NCBI GenBank assembly: GCA_001898965.1
Contig: MKVW01000003.1
Location: 328,844 to 392,843 of the forward strand
Reading direction: 5' to 3'
Length of the DNA stretch: 64,000 nt
Source: Rhizobiales bacterium 62-17
GTDB lineage: Bacteria > Pseudomonadota > Alphaproteobacteria > Rhizobiales > Beijerinckiaceae
Positions within the stretch are counted from its first letter, which is position 1. Each line of letters starts with the position of its first letter. Both the position numbers and the translations under genes were made by a program. The notes below the pieces were generated by a model. The model was not told the DNA's origin, searched no databases, and was given only the letters and a program-made list of their open reading frames with translations. Below are positions 25,716 through 34,555 of this stretch, in pieces.

Positions 25716-27020
25716 TCAGGGCAGGAACATTCTGATGGCGGACAGGCCCATGATCGCTACGCCGATCCAGCCGAGAATGCGGGTGCAATAGCCAGCCGTA
25801 TAGGCGCCCATGACCGATCTCTTTGACACGAGAAGAATAACCACGATCATCAATGGGACAGCGACAATTCCGTTGATGATTGCTGCCCAGAAAAGGGCTT
25901 TCATCGGGCTTATCGGGGAATATTGAATTGCCAGGGCTGCAAGAACGCTGAGTGCGATTACGCCATAGAAGCCACGCGCGTCACTGGCGCGTTTGTCCAG
26001 GCCCCAGTCCCAGTTCATTGCTTCCGCGACGGCATAAGCCGCCGATCCAGCAAGGACAGGTACGCCGATCAATCCAACGCCAAGGATGCCCAAGGCAAAA
26101 ACGATAAAAGCGAAGTCGCCAGCGATCGGCTTGAGTGCGCTGGCGGCTTGGGCTGCGGTTTCGATGTTGGTGATGCCTTGCGCATAAAGGGTGACGGCTG
26201 TCGCCAGAATGATGAAGTACGCAGTCAGGTCGGAATATAACATTCCGCTCCACGTGTCCCATTGGATACGGAGAAGTTCCTTGCCCGCGCTTTGCGTGTC
26301 GTTGAGCAAGGGTTGGCTGTTGGTCACTTTCATTTCTTCGATTTCTTCTGATGCCTGCCAGAAGAACAGATAGGGACTGATCGTCGTACCAAATATACCG
26401 ACGATCATTGCCGCGGCATTGGCATCCAGATTGAAGGTCGGCCAGACGGTTCTTCGCCATACTTCCTCCCAAGGCACATGAACCGCGAAAAGAACCGCCA
26501 CATATGCCAGCAGAGAAAGCGTCAGCCATTTCAGAAAGAAGACGTAGCGGTGGTAGGGGATGAATATCTGCAGGAGCAGGGTCGCGATCACGAAGAAGGG
26601 CGTTGCCACGTTGCGGCTGAGGGGCGTTACCAACTCCGCCACTTCGCCCATAGCGGCGATGTCCGCAGCGATATTGAGCGTATTGGCAATCAACAGCAGT
26701 GCGACCACGATACGCAGTACGATCGGTGGAAAGGCCGTCTTGATATTGGCCGCAAGCCCTTGTCCGGTCACGCGGCCGATGCGCGCGCACATGGACTGAA
26801 TAGCCGCCATGAGAGGAAATGCCAGCGGCATGGTCCAAAGCATGTTGAAGCCGAATTGCGCGCCGGCTTGCGAATAGGTGGCGATCCCGCTCGGATCGTC
26901 ATCGGCCACTCCGGTAATAAGACCGGGCCCGACCCTGGAAAGGGGATGCTCGCGGAATTGTTCCCAAAAGGTCGGGATCGGAGTTTTTAGCTCGGAAGGA
27001 TCATTCGGCGGCGATGACAT
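25716..27020 (-). CDS. Nramp-related metal ion transporter with altered metal-binding motif
   Basis: A 434-residue polytopic membrane protein related to Nramp/MntH. The hallmark first-helix DPGN motif appears as ADDDPSGIATYSQAG, so the Asn ligand is replaced by Gly. This form is known in a bacterial Nramp-related subgroup (including Mg2+-type NRMT proteins). The helix-6 region lacks the MPH motif, reading FGTTISPYLFFWQASEE. Substrate is therefore unlikely to be assigned to Mn2+ by homology. GAGG six bases before MSSPPND supports this start; longer starts exist at 27050 and 27095. It is divergent from feoAB. Confidence 0.75.
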   Translation of the reverse strand: MSSPPNDPSELKTPIPTFWEQFREHPLSRVGPGLITGVADDDPSGIATYSQAGAQFGFNMLWTMPLAFPLMAAIQSMCARIGRVTGQGLAANIKTAFPPIVLRIVVALLLIANTLNIAADIAAMGEVAELVTPLSRNVATPFFVIATLLLQIFIPYHRYVFFLKWLTLSLLAYVAVLFAVHVPWEEVWRRTVWPTFNLDANAAAMIVGIFGTTISPYLFFWQASEEIEEMKVTNSQPLLNDTQSAGKELLRIQWDTWSGMLYSDLTAYFIILATAVTLYAQGITNIETAAQAASALKPIAGDFAFIVFALGILGVGLIGVPVLAGSAAYAVAEAMNWDWGLDKRASDARGFYGVIALSVLAALAIQYSPISPMKALFWAAIINGIVAVPLMIVVILLVSKRSVMGAYTAGYCTRILGWIGVAIMGLSAIRMFLP

Positions 27021-27280
27021 GGGAGGCCTCGGGTCTTCCAGGTTCTGCATGAGGCACTCGCACGGCCACAATCCTTGGCATTTGAGCAAGATCAATGCGG
27101 TGGTGACCGGAACCCGACTGGGACGAGGAGTCGAAAGGGACCTCTAGATTAGAACGTATACAATGTAGAAGCGTTTTTAGTATCAATTATTTGTGCCGGT
27201 GCTTCTCTGGGCGTTGCTGAGGGGCTGGGGCGGCGTTATCACGGCGCATTCGGCGCCGATCGTGCGGCGCCGCGGCCAGT

Positions 27281-27580
27281 ATGATGACTATGAACGAAGA
27301 GATCGATACGCGTCGGCATATGCCGTTGGGGCTGGCCCGGCGTGGCTATCGCGGCGTCATTCAACACCTGGACACGACGGATGTCGGGTCGGCGCTCTCG
27401 GGCCTCGAGCTCGAAAGCCGGCTGCTCGAACTGGGTTTCGTCGAAGGCGCCAAGGTGGAAATTCTGCATGAGGGGATCGTTGGACGCGATCCCATCGCCG
27501 TTCGCGTCGACAATGTCACGATCGCCGTGCGTCGGCGGGAAGCCATGGCCATCATCGTTTCAGATCTGAATGGATTGTGA
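27281..27580 (+). CDS. feoA: ferrous iron transport protein A
   Basis: A 99-residue SH3-like protein: MPLGLARRGYRGVIQHLD..., LESRLLELGFVEGAKVEILHEGIVGRDPIAVRVDNVTIAVRRREA is the FeoA fold with the G-F-x-x-G-x-x-V core. FeoA is a cytoplasmic partner of FeoB in Fe(II) uptake. It ends 3 bases before the feoB start. The AT-rich stretch at about 27140-27200 upstream holds the promoter; it includes a TTAGAAC half-site that may be an Irr- or Fur-type box, but no full palindrome was seen. Confidence 0.9.
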   Translation: MMTMNEEIDTRRHMPLGLARRGYRGVIQHLDTTDVGSALSGLELESRLLELGFVEGAKVEILHEGIVGRDPIAVRVDNVTIAVRRREAMAIIVSDLNGL

Positions 27581-27583
27581 GCC

Positions 27584-29458
27584 ATGGAACCGCCGTTGAT
27601 GCATCTGGCCCTGGTGGGCACGCCGAACAGCGGCAAGACATCTTTGTTCAATGCGCTGACGGGCAGCCGGCAGAAGGTCGCCAATTATCCTGGCGTGACG
27701 GTGGAGCGCAAAGAGGGCTCGTTCGTCACCCCGACGGGCCAGCAGGTGTCGCTGGTCGATCTGCCGGGCACCTATTCGCTGCGTGGCCGCAGCCCTGACG
27801 AAGAGATCACCCGCGATTTCGTGCTTGGCCGGGTGAACGGCGAGTCACTGCCGGATCTCGTGTTGTGCGTGGCCGACTCCACCAATCTGCGTCTGACCAT
27901 CCGGCTGCTGCTGGAACTGAAGAGTGCGGGCCGGCCGTTGGCGCTCGTGCTGAACATGTTCGACATCGCGACGCGCCGGGGCGTGTCGGTGAACGTGCCG
28001 CTGTTGTCGGAAATGCTCGGCGTGCCGGTCGTCACCTCGATCGCCATCCGCAAGGGCGGCACGGCTGATCTGCTGCGGCTGACCGACGATCTGTTGGCGC
28101 AGCAAGTGGGAGCGGGAGCACGCGAGAGCGCCTGGGAACCGCAGTCGGTCGCGCAATTGCGCGCGCTGCAACGCGATGCCGACCGCATCATCGCCGCGAC
28201 CATCAGTCAGCCGGCGCGACCTGACACCTGGACCGCGCGCATCGACGCCGTCGTGCTGCATCCGGTCGCGGGTCTGCTGATCCTTGCCCTGATCCTGTTC
28301 GTGATGTTCCAGGCGGTGTTCGCCTGGGCGCAGCCGTTGATGGAATTGCTATCGTCGAGTTTCGATGCGCTCGGACAATTCATTCAGGAGACATTGCCGC
28401 AGGGCCTGTTGCAGAGCTTCTTGCAGAACGGTGTGATCTCCGGCGTCGGCAGCGTCATCGTGTTCCTGCCGCAGATCATCATCATCTTCCTGTTCATCCT
28501 GCTCCTGGAAGATTTCGGCTATATGGCGCGCGCTGCCTTTCTGATGGATCGCATCATGGGCGGCGCCGGACTGCATGGCCGCGCCTTCATTCCGCTGCTG
28601 TCGAGTTTTGCTTGCGCCATTCCTGGCATCATGGCGACGCGGGTGATCGACAATCGCCGCGATCGGCTGACGACCATATTGATCGCGCCTTTGATGACCT
28701 GTTCGGCGCGCATTCCGGTCTATACGCTGATCATCTCGGCGTTCATCCCGGCGAAGATGATCTGGGGCTGGATCAATCTGCAAGGGCTGGTGATGTTCGG
28801 CCTCTACGCGGCGGGGATCGCGAGCGCGCTCTGCGTGTCGTTCCTGGTCAAATTCTTCATGCTGCGCGATTACGCGCCGGCGCCGTTCATGCTGGAACTG
28901 CCCGATTATAAGATGCCGCGCCTGCGCAGCATTTTGATCGGCGTCTACACGCGCGCCAAAGCGTTTCTGCAACGCGCCGGCACGACCATCTTCGCGATGA
29001 TGGTTCTGATCTGGTTCCTGGCCTCGTTTCCGCAGCCGCCGGTGGGCGTCACGGAGCCCGCGATCGACTACAGCCTGGCGGCAATGATCGGCAAGGCGAT
29101 CGAGCCGCTGCTTGCGCCAATCGGCTTCAACTGGCAGATCGCCGTCGCGCTGATCCCCGGCATGGCGGCGCGCGAAGTGGCCGTTGCCGCGCTTGGCACG
29201 GTCTATGCGATCGAGGGCGGCAAGGAGGCGGCCGAACAGATCGGCCAAGTTCTGTCGACGCAATGGAGCCTGGCGACAGCACTCTCGCTGCTCGCCTGGT
29301 ATATTTTCGCGCCGCAATGCGCCTCGACCCTGGCGGTCATTCGCCGCGAGACCGGCGGCTGGAAATGGATGGCGATCACCTTCTTCTACATGTTGGTGCT
29401 CGCCTATGTGGCGAGTTTGATCGTCTACAATATTGCGGTGAGGCTTGGCGCGGGCTGA
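27584..29458 (+). CDS. feoB: ferrous iron transporter B
   Basis: The 624-residue Fe(II) permease has an N-terminal G domain with G1 GTPNSGKTSLFNALTG, G3 DLPGTYSL and G4 NMFD. A GDI-like linker follows, then the polytopic membrane part with GxxxxxFxPLLSSFACAIPG and a second gate-like repeat. It is slightly shorter than the E. coli protein. It is translationally linked to feoA. Iron control at the promoter is expected but was not shown. FeoC is not visible downstream. Confidence 0.95.
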   Translation: MEPPLMHLALVGTPNSGKTSLFNALTGSRQKVANYPGVTVERKEGSFVTPTGQQVSLVDLPGTYSLRGRSPDEEITRDFVLGRVNGESLPDLVLCVADSTNLRLTIRLLLELKSAGRPLALVLNMFDIATRRGVSVNVPLLSEMLGVPVVTSIAIRKGGTADLLRLTDDLLAQQVGAGARESAWEPQSVAQLRALQRDADRIIAATISQPARPDTWTARIDAVVLHPVAGLLILALILFVMFQAVFAWAQPLMELLSSSFDALGQFIQETLPQGLLQSFLQNGVISGVGSVIVFLPQIIIIFLFILLLEDFGYMARAAFLMDRIMGGAGLHGRAFIPLLSSFACAIPGIMATRVIDNRRDRLTTILIAPLMTCSARIPVYTLIISAFIPAKMIWGWINLQGLVMFGLYAAGIASALCVSFLVKFFMLRDYAPAPFMLELPDYKMPRLRSILIGVYTRAKAFLQRAGTTIFAMMVLIWFLASFPQPPVGVTEPAIDYSLAAMIGKAIEPLLAPIGFNWQIAVALIPGMAAREVAVAALGTVYAIEGGKEAAEQIGQVLSTQWSLATALSLLAWYIFAPQCASTLAVIRRETGGWKWMAITFFYMLVLAYVASLIVYNIAVRLGAG

Positions 29459-29669
29459 CCGATTTCATGGTTTGTTCTCGCCTTGCCGCTACGTTTTGAT
29501 AACCGTGTTGAGCGGGAAACAGCCCCAATCGGGCCGTTTTGCCGTTGGGGCCGGCCGCCGATCGCCTCGGGACCGATGACAGTCATATTCCCTTAAGGTT
29601 GATCGGCTGAGCTTGGCGATCTACCTTTGAGACTGTCGACTTCGTGTCCGCGTTGCGTAGGAGTTCGTC

Positions 29670-30668
29670 GTGGCTGCACCCGCTCGTCCCTATTGGAAGG
29701 GCTATCTTCAGCTCTCGCTCGTTTCGTGCCCGATTTCGCTCTACACGGCGGCTTCGTCGTCGGAGCGGGTAGCGTTCCGGCAGATCAACAAGCAGACCGG
29801 CAACCGGCTGCGCCAGCAGCTCATCGATGAAGTGACGCAGAAGCCCGTCAGCGCCGAAGACAAGGGCCGGGGCTATGAATATGCCAAGGGCGTCTATCTT
29901 CAGGTCGAGGATGAGGAGCTTGAGGCGATCGCCATCGAAAGCAGTCACATGATCGGCGTCGATCGCTTCGTGCCGCGTGCGCAGATCGACGAGCGTTATC
30001 TCGACAGTCCCTATTACATCGTGCCCAACGACAAAGTGGGGCAGGAGGCTTTTGCGGTGATCCGCGAGGCCATGCGCGTCAAGGATATGGTGGCGCTTGG
30101 GCGCGTGGTTCTCGCCAAGCGCGAACGGATCATCATGTTGCAGCCGTGGGGCAAAGGCATTTTGGGCGAGACCCTGCGCTACGACTATGAGATCCGCAAC
30201 GCCGACGAATATTTCGACGACATCTCCGACATCAAGATCAAGAAGGAGATGCTCGATCTGGCGCAGCATATCGTGGCGTCGAAGACGGGCGATTTCAACC
30301 CGAAGGACTTTCGCGACGAGTATGAAGAAGCTGTCGTCGAAATGCTGAAGAAGAAACAGGCTGGCGCGCCGATCCCGAAGGATCGCCCGGCCTCGGCGCC
30401 GAACAATGTCATCGATCTGATGCAGGCCTTGCGGCGCAGCCTCGGTCAGTCGGAAAAGGAAAGCGCGAAAGCGGAGGCGGCGAAGCCCGCGGCCAAGAAG
30501 GCGCCGGCGAAGAAGGCCGGCAAGCGGAGCAAGGCGGCCCCCGGCCAGCGCGAGTTGCTGCTGCCGATCGCCGGCAGCGGCAAAGGCAAGGCGGCTGCTG
30601 CTGAAAGCGCGGCGGAGCCTAAGAAAGCCCCCGCCAAGCCGGCAACAACGCGGCGCAAGGCCAGCTAG
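29670..30668 (+). CDS. ku: non-homologous end-joining protein Ku
   Basis: A 332-residue bacterial Ku: homodimeric ring that binds DNA double-strand ends. The core (about 1-255) has WKGYLQLSLVSCPISLYTA, the RIxxxTGxxLxxxxI region, GYEYAKGVYLQVEDEEL, YLDSPYYIVP and MVALGRVVLAKRERI. The C-terminal 80 residues are a Lys/Ala/Pro-rich tail, as in Ku proteins that thread on DNA and recruit LigD. GTG start with TAGGAG upstream. No ligD gene is in the window. The 210 bases before it show no gene. Confidence 0.95.
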   Translation: MAAPARPYWKGYLQLSLVSCPISLYTAASSSERVAFRQINKQTGNRLRQQLIDEVTQKPVSAEDKGRGYEYAKGVYLQVEDEELEAIAIESSHMIGVDRFVPRAQIDERYLDSPYYIVPNDKVGQEAFAVIREAMRVKDMVALGRVVLAKRERIIMLQPWGKGILGETLRYDYEIRNADEYFDDISDIKIKKEMLDLAQHIVASKTGDFNPKDFRDEYEEAVVEMLKKKQAGAPIPKDRPASAPNNVIDLMQALRRSLGQSEKESAKAEAAKPAAKKAPAKKAGKRSKAAPGQRELLLPIAGSGKGKAAAAESAAEPKKAPAKPATTRRKAS

Positions 30669-30802
30669 GTCCCGCAGTCTCGGATCATCCCCCAACGGTC
30701 GCGATGCGTGCGTCGGGAATGACATTGAGGTGTTCTGACCACTTTGGAACTCATCGTATCGCCATCGGTTTGAACCATAAGGATCACCGATGAGAGAGAT
30801 AC

Positions 30803-31042
30803 ATGACGTTCACAAATGGCATGCCACCGGACGAGCCGGGTCAACCGAAACCTCCTGCGCCACCTCCGCAACCGCCGCAGGAGGTTCCGCCGATGACGCC
30901 GGTTCCATCGCCCATTGAGAAGCCACTGACGGATCCCGATCGCATCCAGCCCGGACGGCGCGAGCCCGATACGGAACCGCCATCGCCGCCCGTGCAACCC
31001 CCACCAGCACCGCCGGAACAACCGCCGCCCACTGCAACCTAA
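30803..31042 (+). CDS. small proline-rich protein
   Basis: A 79-residue, strongly proline-rich (PPAPPPQPPQEVPP, PPPAPPEQPPP), probably disordered protein. It starts at an ATG preceded by AGAGAGATAC. No signal peptide, no domain. Similar low-complexity peptides occur near Ku and stress genes in this order, but codon composition alone cannot prove expression. Confidence 0.45.
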   Translation: MTFTNGMPPDEPGQPKPPAPPPQPPQEVPPMTPVPSPIEKPLTDPDRIQPGRREPDTEPPSPPVQPPPAPPEQPPPTAT

Positions 31043-31144
31043 CCGAGTAAACGCGCCGGGAACCCATCCTGACGCGCGACGTTAGCTTCGTGCCGGGGCG
31101 CTCAACCGCAGACATATGGTCTGCGGCAACGTGAGAGAACGACC

Positions 31145-31561
31145 ATGAATACGAAGCATCTAATGGCAACAGTTGTCGTAGCGGCGCTTGCCTTTCCTGT
31201 CGTTGCCAATGCGCAAGGCGTTGTTGGCGGCGCGGAAAGTGGTGCCCGTCAAGGCGATAGAGCCGCAGGCCCTGTGGGTGCGGTTGTCGGTGGTGTGGTC
31301 GGCGGCGTTGCAGGTGGTGTCGCCGGCTTGATCAATGGCGATCAGCGTCCGCGCTTCCGCGAATATGTGGTCACGCAAAGGCGGCCGTCTTATGTCTATC
31401 GCGAGGAGTTACGCGATGGCGTCGTATTGCCTTCCGAAGGCATCGAATATTACGACGTGCCGCCTGAATATGGCGTGCGGGACTATCGCTACACCGTCGT
31501 GAACGATCACGTCGTCCTCGTCGATCCGCGCACCCGCCGGGTGGTGGAGATCATCGACTAA
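31145..31561 (+). CDS. DUF1236 family secreted protein
   Basis: A 138-residue exported protein. The signal peptide (MNTKHLMATVVVAALAFPVVANAQ) is followed by a glycine-rich segment with GxxxG repeats (VGAVVGGVVGGVAGGVAGL), then a C-terminal DUF1236 region (YVVTQRRPSYVYREELRDGVVLPSEGIEYYDVPPEYGVRDYRYTVVNDHVVLVDPRTRRVVEII). The glycine zipper suggests membrane interaction or oligomerisation. Such proteins are abundant in Hyphomicrobiales; function not known. Confidence 0.85.
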   Translation: MNTKHLMATVVVAALAFPVVANAQGVVGGAESGARQGDRAAGPVGAVVGGVVGGVAGGVAGLINGDQRPRFREYVVTQRRPSYVYREELRDGVVLPSEGIEYYDVPPEYGVRDYRYTVVNDHVVLVDPRTRRVVEIID

Positions 31562-31607
31562 ACAGCTCGGATGTTAATTGCAGCGGACGGCACATGTGGC
31601 CGTCCGC

Positions 31608-32597
31608 TTATTGCTGCAGAAAATCGATGATCTCAGTAAGCGTGGCGTCCCGTCCGCGCTCCGGCCGGTCGAGCAGCACATAATGTGTGGTGTTCTTGGG
31701 TTCCCAACGGCGGACGTCTTCGGCATTGACCAGATCGCGCTGCAATTCATCCACATCCTCAAGACGCGAAAAATAATCCAGCTCGCCTCGGATGATCAGG
31801 ACTTTGCAAAAAACCTGATTGGCGTGAACGAGCTTTTCGCCGATGCCGATATAGAAACTGTCTTCCAACATGCCGTTGGGGCTGCGGAACGTGGGGGGAT
31901 CGCGGCTCAATGTGGTGGGGTCGCCATCGCTGAGGGCTTGCACGAAAGCCTTGGCGACGGCTGGATCGCGCCAGTCGTCTTTGTTGGCGATCGGGATGGA
32001 CGTGTCCCATTTCTCAAGCAGATGATCGAGCGTGTTGAAATTATAGCCGCCGAATTTTTCCGCGTGGAAGCGCCGGGGATTGACGGGATCGGCGAGTTGC
32101 GCCCCGCGATAACGCGCGTGTTCGGACGAGCCGCCGTAGAGCGGGTTATATAGAATAAGATGACTGACCTTTTCCGGCCATAGCGCGGCATACATCAGAA
32201 TAAGCGTCGCGCCGACGCCCCAACCGAGCAGAGCGACTTTCTCAACACCGCAGGTGTCGCGCATGGCATTGACCGTGGCGTCGACGTCGCGGGTGATTTC
32301 AAGGCAGCGTGCCAGGGGGCGCGAGGCGCTGGGCGGCTGCGCCATGGCGGCTGGGCGATCGGAACGGCCGAACCCGCGCGCATCGGGAATGAAACTGTCA
32401 TGCCCGGCACGGGCCAGGGCCTCGGCCACCGAGCCGTTTTCGACGGGAAGATCGAACTCGCTGATCCCCGGCACGCGCGTGCCATGCATCAGCAGGATCG
32501 GCGTACCTTTGGGTTCCTCGCCACGGACTTCACGCACCGCGATCGTGACCTGATCGATTGTCTTTACCGTGATGTCTCGACGATGGATGCGCGTCAC
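31608..32597 (-). CDS. alpha/beta hydrolase-fold protein, nucleophile position is glycine
   Basis: The 329-residue product has the alpha/beta hydrolase frame: ILLMHGTRVPG (oxyanion region), FIPDARGFGRSDRP, the elbow VALLGWGVGATLIL and a late THYVLLDRPERG with the candidate His. The elbow reads G-W-G-V-G, so the usual Ser/Asp/Cys nucleophile is Gly. It may be non-catalytic or use another residue. It is followed on the same strand by the amidohydrolase, which suggests a shared catabolic role. Confidence 0.75.
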   Translation of the reverse strand: MTRIHRRDITVKTIDQVTIAVREVRGEEPKGTPILLMHGTRVPGISEFDLPVENGSVAEALARAGHDSFIPDARGFGRSDRPAAMAQPPSASRPLARCLEITRDVDATVNAMRDTCGVEKVALLGWGVGATLILMYAALWPEKVSHLILYNPLYGGSSEHARYRGAQLADPVNPRRFHAEKFGGYNFNTLDHLLEKWDTSIPIANKDDWRDPAVAKAFVQALSDGDPTTLSRDPPTFRSPNGMLEDSFYIGIGEKLVHANQVFCKVLIIRGELDYFSRLEDVDELQRDLVNAEDVRRWEPKNTTHYVLLDRPERGRDATLTEIIDFLQQ

Positions 32598-32616
32598 CGG
32601 GATCCTCTTGTTGTGA

Positions 32617-33417
32617 TCAGCTGAAAAAGAGTTTGAGCGCGGTCAGGTCCATGGCGCGCCGGACTGTTTCATCGGGGAAATGGGCGGCGTAGCGTTCGAG
32701 GGTTTGGGCATAGGTCACCTTGTCCTCGAAGGCGGCGAACGGCCAATCGCTGCCCCACAGCAGGCGTTCGGGGCCGGCGTGTTGGAGCAGGGTGGACGCA
32801 AACAGCGGGCAATCCTGCGCAGGCTCGATGCGGAAGGCGGCGGAGACCTTCACCCAGGTGTTGCCGCTCTCCAGCGACCGCAGGACGGCCTGAAAGCCCG
32901 CCGAATTGATGCCTTCGCCTGGGGTTGGCCGGCCGAAATGATCGATGACGAGTTTTGCGCCCGAAGCTTCGATCTTGGCGATGTGATCGGGCAGGCGGGC
33001 GCCTTCGTCATGCAGTTGAATATGCCAGTCGAGGTCGGCGACGCGGCGCATCAGCCGGCGATATTCGTAGCTCGCCAAATCAGGTGGCGTCTTGACGTTG
33101 CGGAACTGAAAACGAATGCCGACGACGCCGTCCTCCTTCATCCGCCGCATGGCATAGAGATCGATGTCTGGCGAAACGTTCACCGTGGTGCGCAGGCGCT
33201 TGTAGCGGCGCACGGCCTCCAGCTGATAGTCGTTATAGTCGCCATAGATGCTGGCGGCGGCGAGCACGGCGAAATGCACGCCATGGCGATCGAGCGTCGC
33301 GATATAGTCTTCGATGGGCGCATCGGCTGGCGGGATATGCCAGGCCGTGGCGCTCACCGGCATCGATCTCGTATAGACATGCGCGTGGCAATCGACGAAG
33401 GGCTGTGCAACCGTCAT
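32617..33417 (-). CDS. amidohydrolase-2 family protein (lactonase/decarboxylase-like)
   Basis: A 266-residue TIM-barrel amidohydrolase: metal-binding motifs FVDCHAHVY, WHIQLHDEG, VIDHFGRP and LLWGSDWPF are all present. The pattern fits 2-pyrone-4,6-dicarboxylate lactonase (LigI)-like and related metal-optional enzymes that hydrolyse lactones formed in aromatic-acid degradation. The start MTVAQPFVD was chosen four codons inside the longest frame. It follows a hydrolase gene and precedes another, with a TctC gene nearby, making a plausible catabolic operon on this strand. Confidence 0.8.
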   Translation of the reverse strand: MTVAQPFVDCHAHVYTRSMPVSATAWHIPPADAPIEDYIATLDRHGVHFAVLAAASIYGDYNDYQLEAVRRYKRLRTTVNVSPDIDLYAMRRMKEDGVVGIRFQFRNVKTPPDLASYEYRRLMRRVADLDWHIQLHDEGARLPDHIAKIEASGAKLVIDHFGRPTPGEGINSAGFQAVLRSLESGNTWVKVSAAFRIEPAQDCPLFASTLLQHAGPERLLWGSDWPFAAFEDKVTYAQTLERYAAHFPDETVRRAMDLTALKLFFS

Positions 33418-33443
33418 GGCGGATTCCATTTATGGGCGGGCCG

Positions 33444-33478
33444 AGCAAAATCACGTTTCTACCGAAACGTGATTTGCT
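33444..33478. repeat. ATCACGTTTC-type palindrome
   Basis: AGCAAAATCACGTTTC and GAAACGTGATTTGCT form a stem of 15 pairs with one bulge and a 4-base loop, between the amidohydrolase and esterase genes on the minus strand. Similar elements are at 15831, 46637 and 53973. Confidence 0.65.
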
Positions 33479-33486
33479 CTAGACAA

Positions 33487-34530
33487 TCATGGATCGGCGA
33501 GTTCCTTGCTGATTAGCCATTTCGATATCTGTTCGGCAATCTCGCGATTGTTCTTATCCATCATCATCATGTGGGAATTGCCCGTGATGCCGATTTTCGG
33601 GAGGTCGATGAGATCGACGCTGCCGCCAGCTGCCTTGATCGCATCGAAATAGGCGAAGTCGCTTTTGCGATAGGCGACCCAGCGTGAATCCTGCTCGATA
33701 TAGTCGCCGAAGACGCCGAGGATCGGGATTGATTTCAGGAGCGGCGCCTTGTCGATATTGCCGGCGCTCGCCGCCTCGACGGAAACGATCCCCTTGATCT
33801 TATCAGGCCGCGCTTCGGCCGCCTTAAAGCCGAAGACACCGCCCTGGCTGTGGGTCAGGAGAACACAGGGGCAGACCTTGTCGATCAAGGCGACGTAAGC
33901 GGCCAGAACGGCATCGTCGGTCGAGAGCCAGCGCGGCACGATCTGCTTGGTGAAGGCATCGAAGGCTTCGATCGGGAACTGGTTGCCGGGCAGCAGTTTG
34001 CGCTTGGCCGGGTCGGCATCGAAAGAGCCGGCGCCGGGGCCGATGCGGAAGCGCTCCCACGGATCGGTCTGGGTCAAGAAGACGGGTTGCGATTTCCAGA
34101 TGTCGGGGGAGGCGAAGCTGGAGCGGCCGCGCTCCACGGCATCACTGACATAAACGTCCCAGCCCTTGCGGATGAACATGTCGCGCCAGCCTTCGCGGCC
34201 GTCGGGGGTCGTCTCATAGGTGACGCCGGTGAGGCCGCCGCCGTGCCACATCAGCAACGGCCATTTGCCCTTGCGGTTCTGCACCAGGAAATATTGCACA
34301 TACATCTGCTCGACCGGGTAGCGGCCGTTCGGGTCGAGCTTGGAGGTCGGGCCGCCGGGAACGCGAACGATGTCCTGCACGGGCAGGCCGGAAAGTTCGG
34401 CGATCCGCCCGCCAACATGGAAGGAGCCCATGTCGCGCAGGGCGATGGGATCGGCGGCATAAGACGCCGTATGGGCGGCTGTGCCTGCGAGGCACAGCAT
34501 CGTTGCCAAAAATGCGTTGCGCAGCTTCAT
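33487..34530 (-). CDS. secreted alpha/beta hydrolase (esterase)
   Basis: A 347-residue exported hydrolase. The start at MKLRNAFLATMLCLAGTAAHTASYAA gives a classical signal peptide; a longer frame upstream lacks one. Motifs: LLMWHGGGLTGVTYETTPDGREGW (oxyanion region), the nucleophile elbow LLTHSQGGVFGF (Ser) and a late GITGNSHMMMMD with the His. It is 26 bases after a TctC gene on the same strand, so ester hydrolysis in the periplasm may release the acid that the TctC protein binds. Confidence 0.8.
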   Translation of the reverse strand: MKLRNAFLATMLCLAGTAAHTASYAADPIALRDMGSFHVGGRIAELSGLPVQDIVRVPGGPTSKLDPNGRYPVEQMYVQYFLVQNRKGKWPLLMWHGGGLTGVTYETTPDGREGWRDMFIRKGWDVYVSDAVERGRSSFASPDIWKSQPVFLTQTDPWERFRIGPGAGSFDADPAKRKLLPGNQFPIEAFDAFTKQIVPRWLSTDDAVLAAYVALIDKVCPCVLLTHSQGGVFGFKAAEARPDKIKGIVSVEAASAGNIDKAPLLKSIPILGVFGDYIEQDSRWVAYRKSDFAYFDAIKAAGGSVDLIDLPKIGITGNSHMMMMDKNNREIAEQISKWLISKELADP

Positions 34531-34555
34531 GTCGAGCCTCTTACGTCTGAGGTGG

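Noticed and set aside
27140-27200. Irr/Fur box before feoAB
   Set aside because: Only one half-site (TTAGAAC) is visible; the second half does not form a palindrome.
29530-29560. GCCCCAA/TTGGGGC hairpin as a feoB terminator
   Set aside because: The loop is long and no U run follows.
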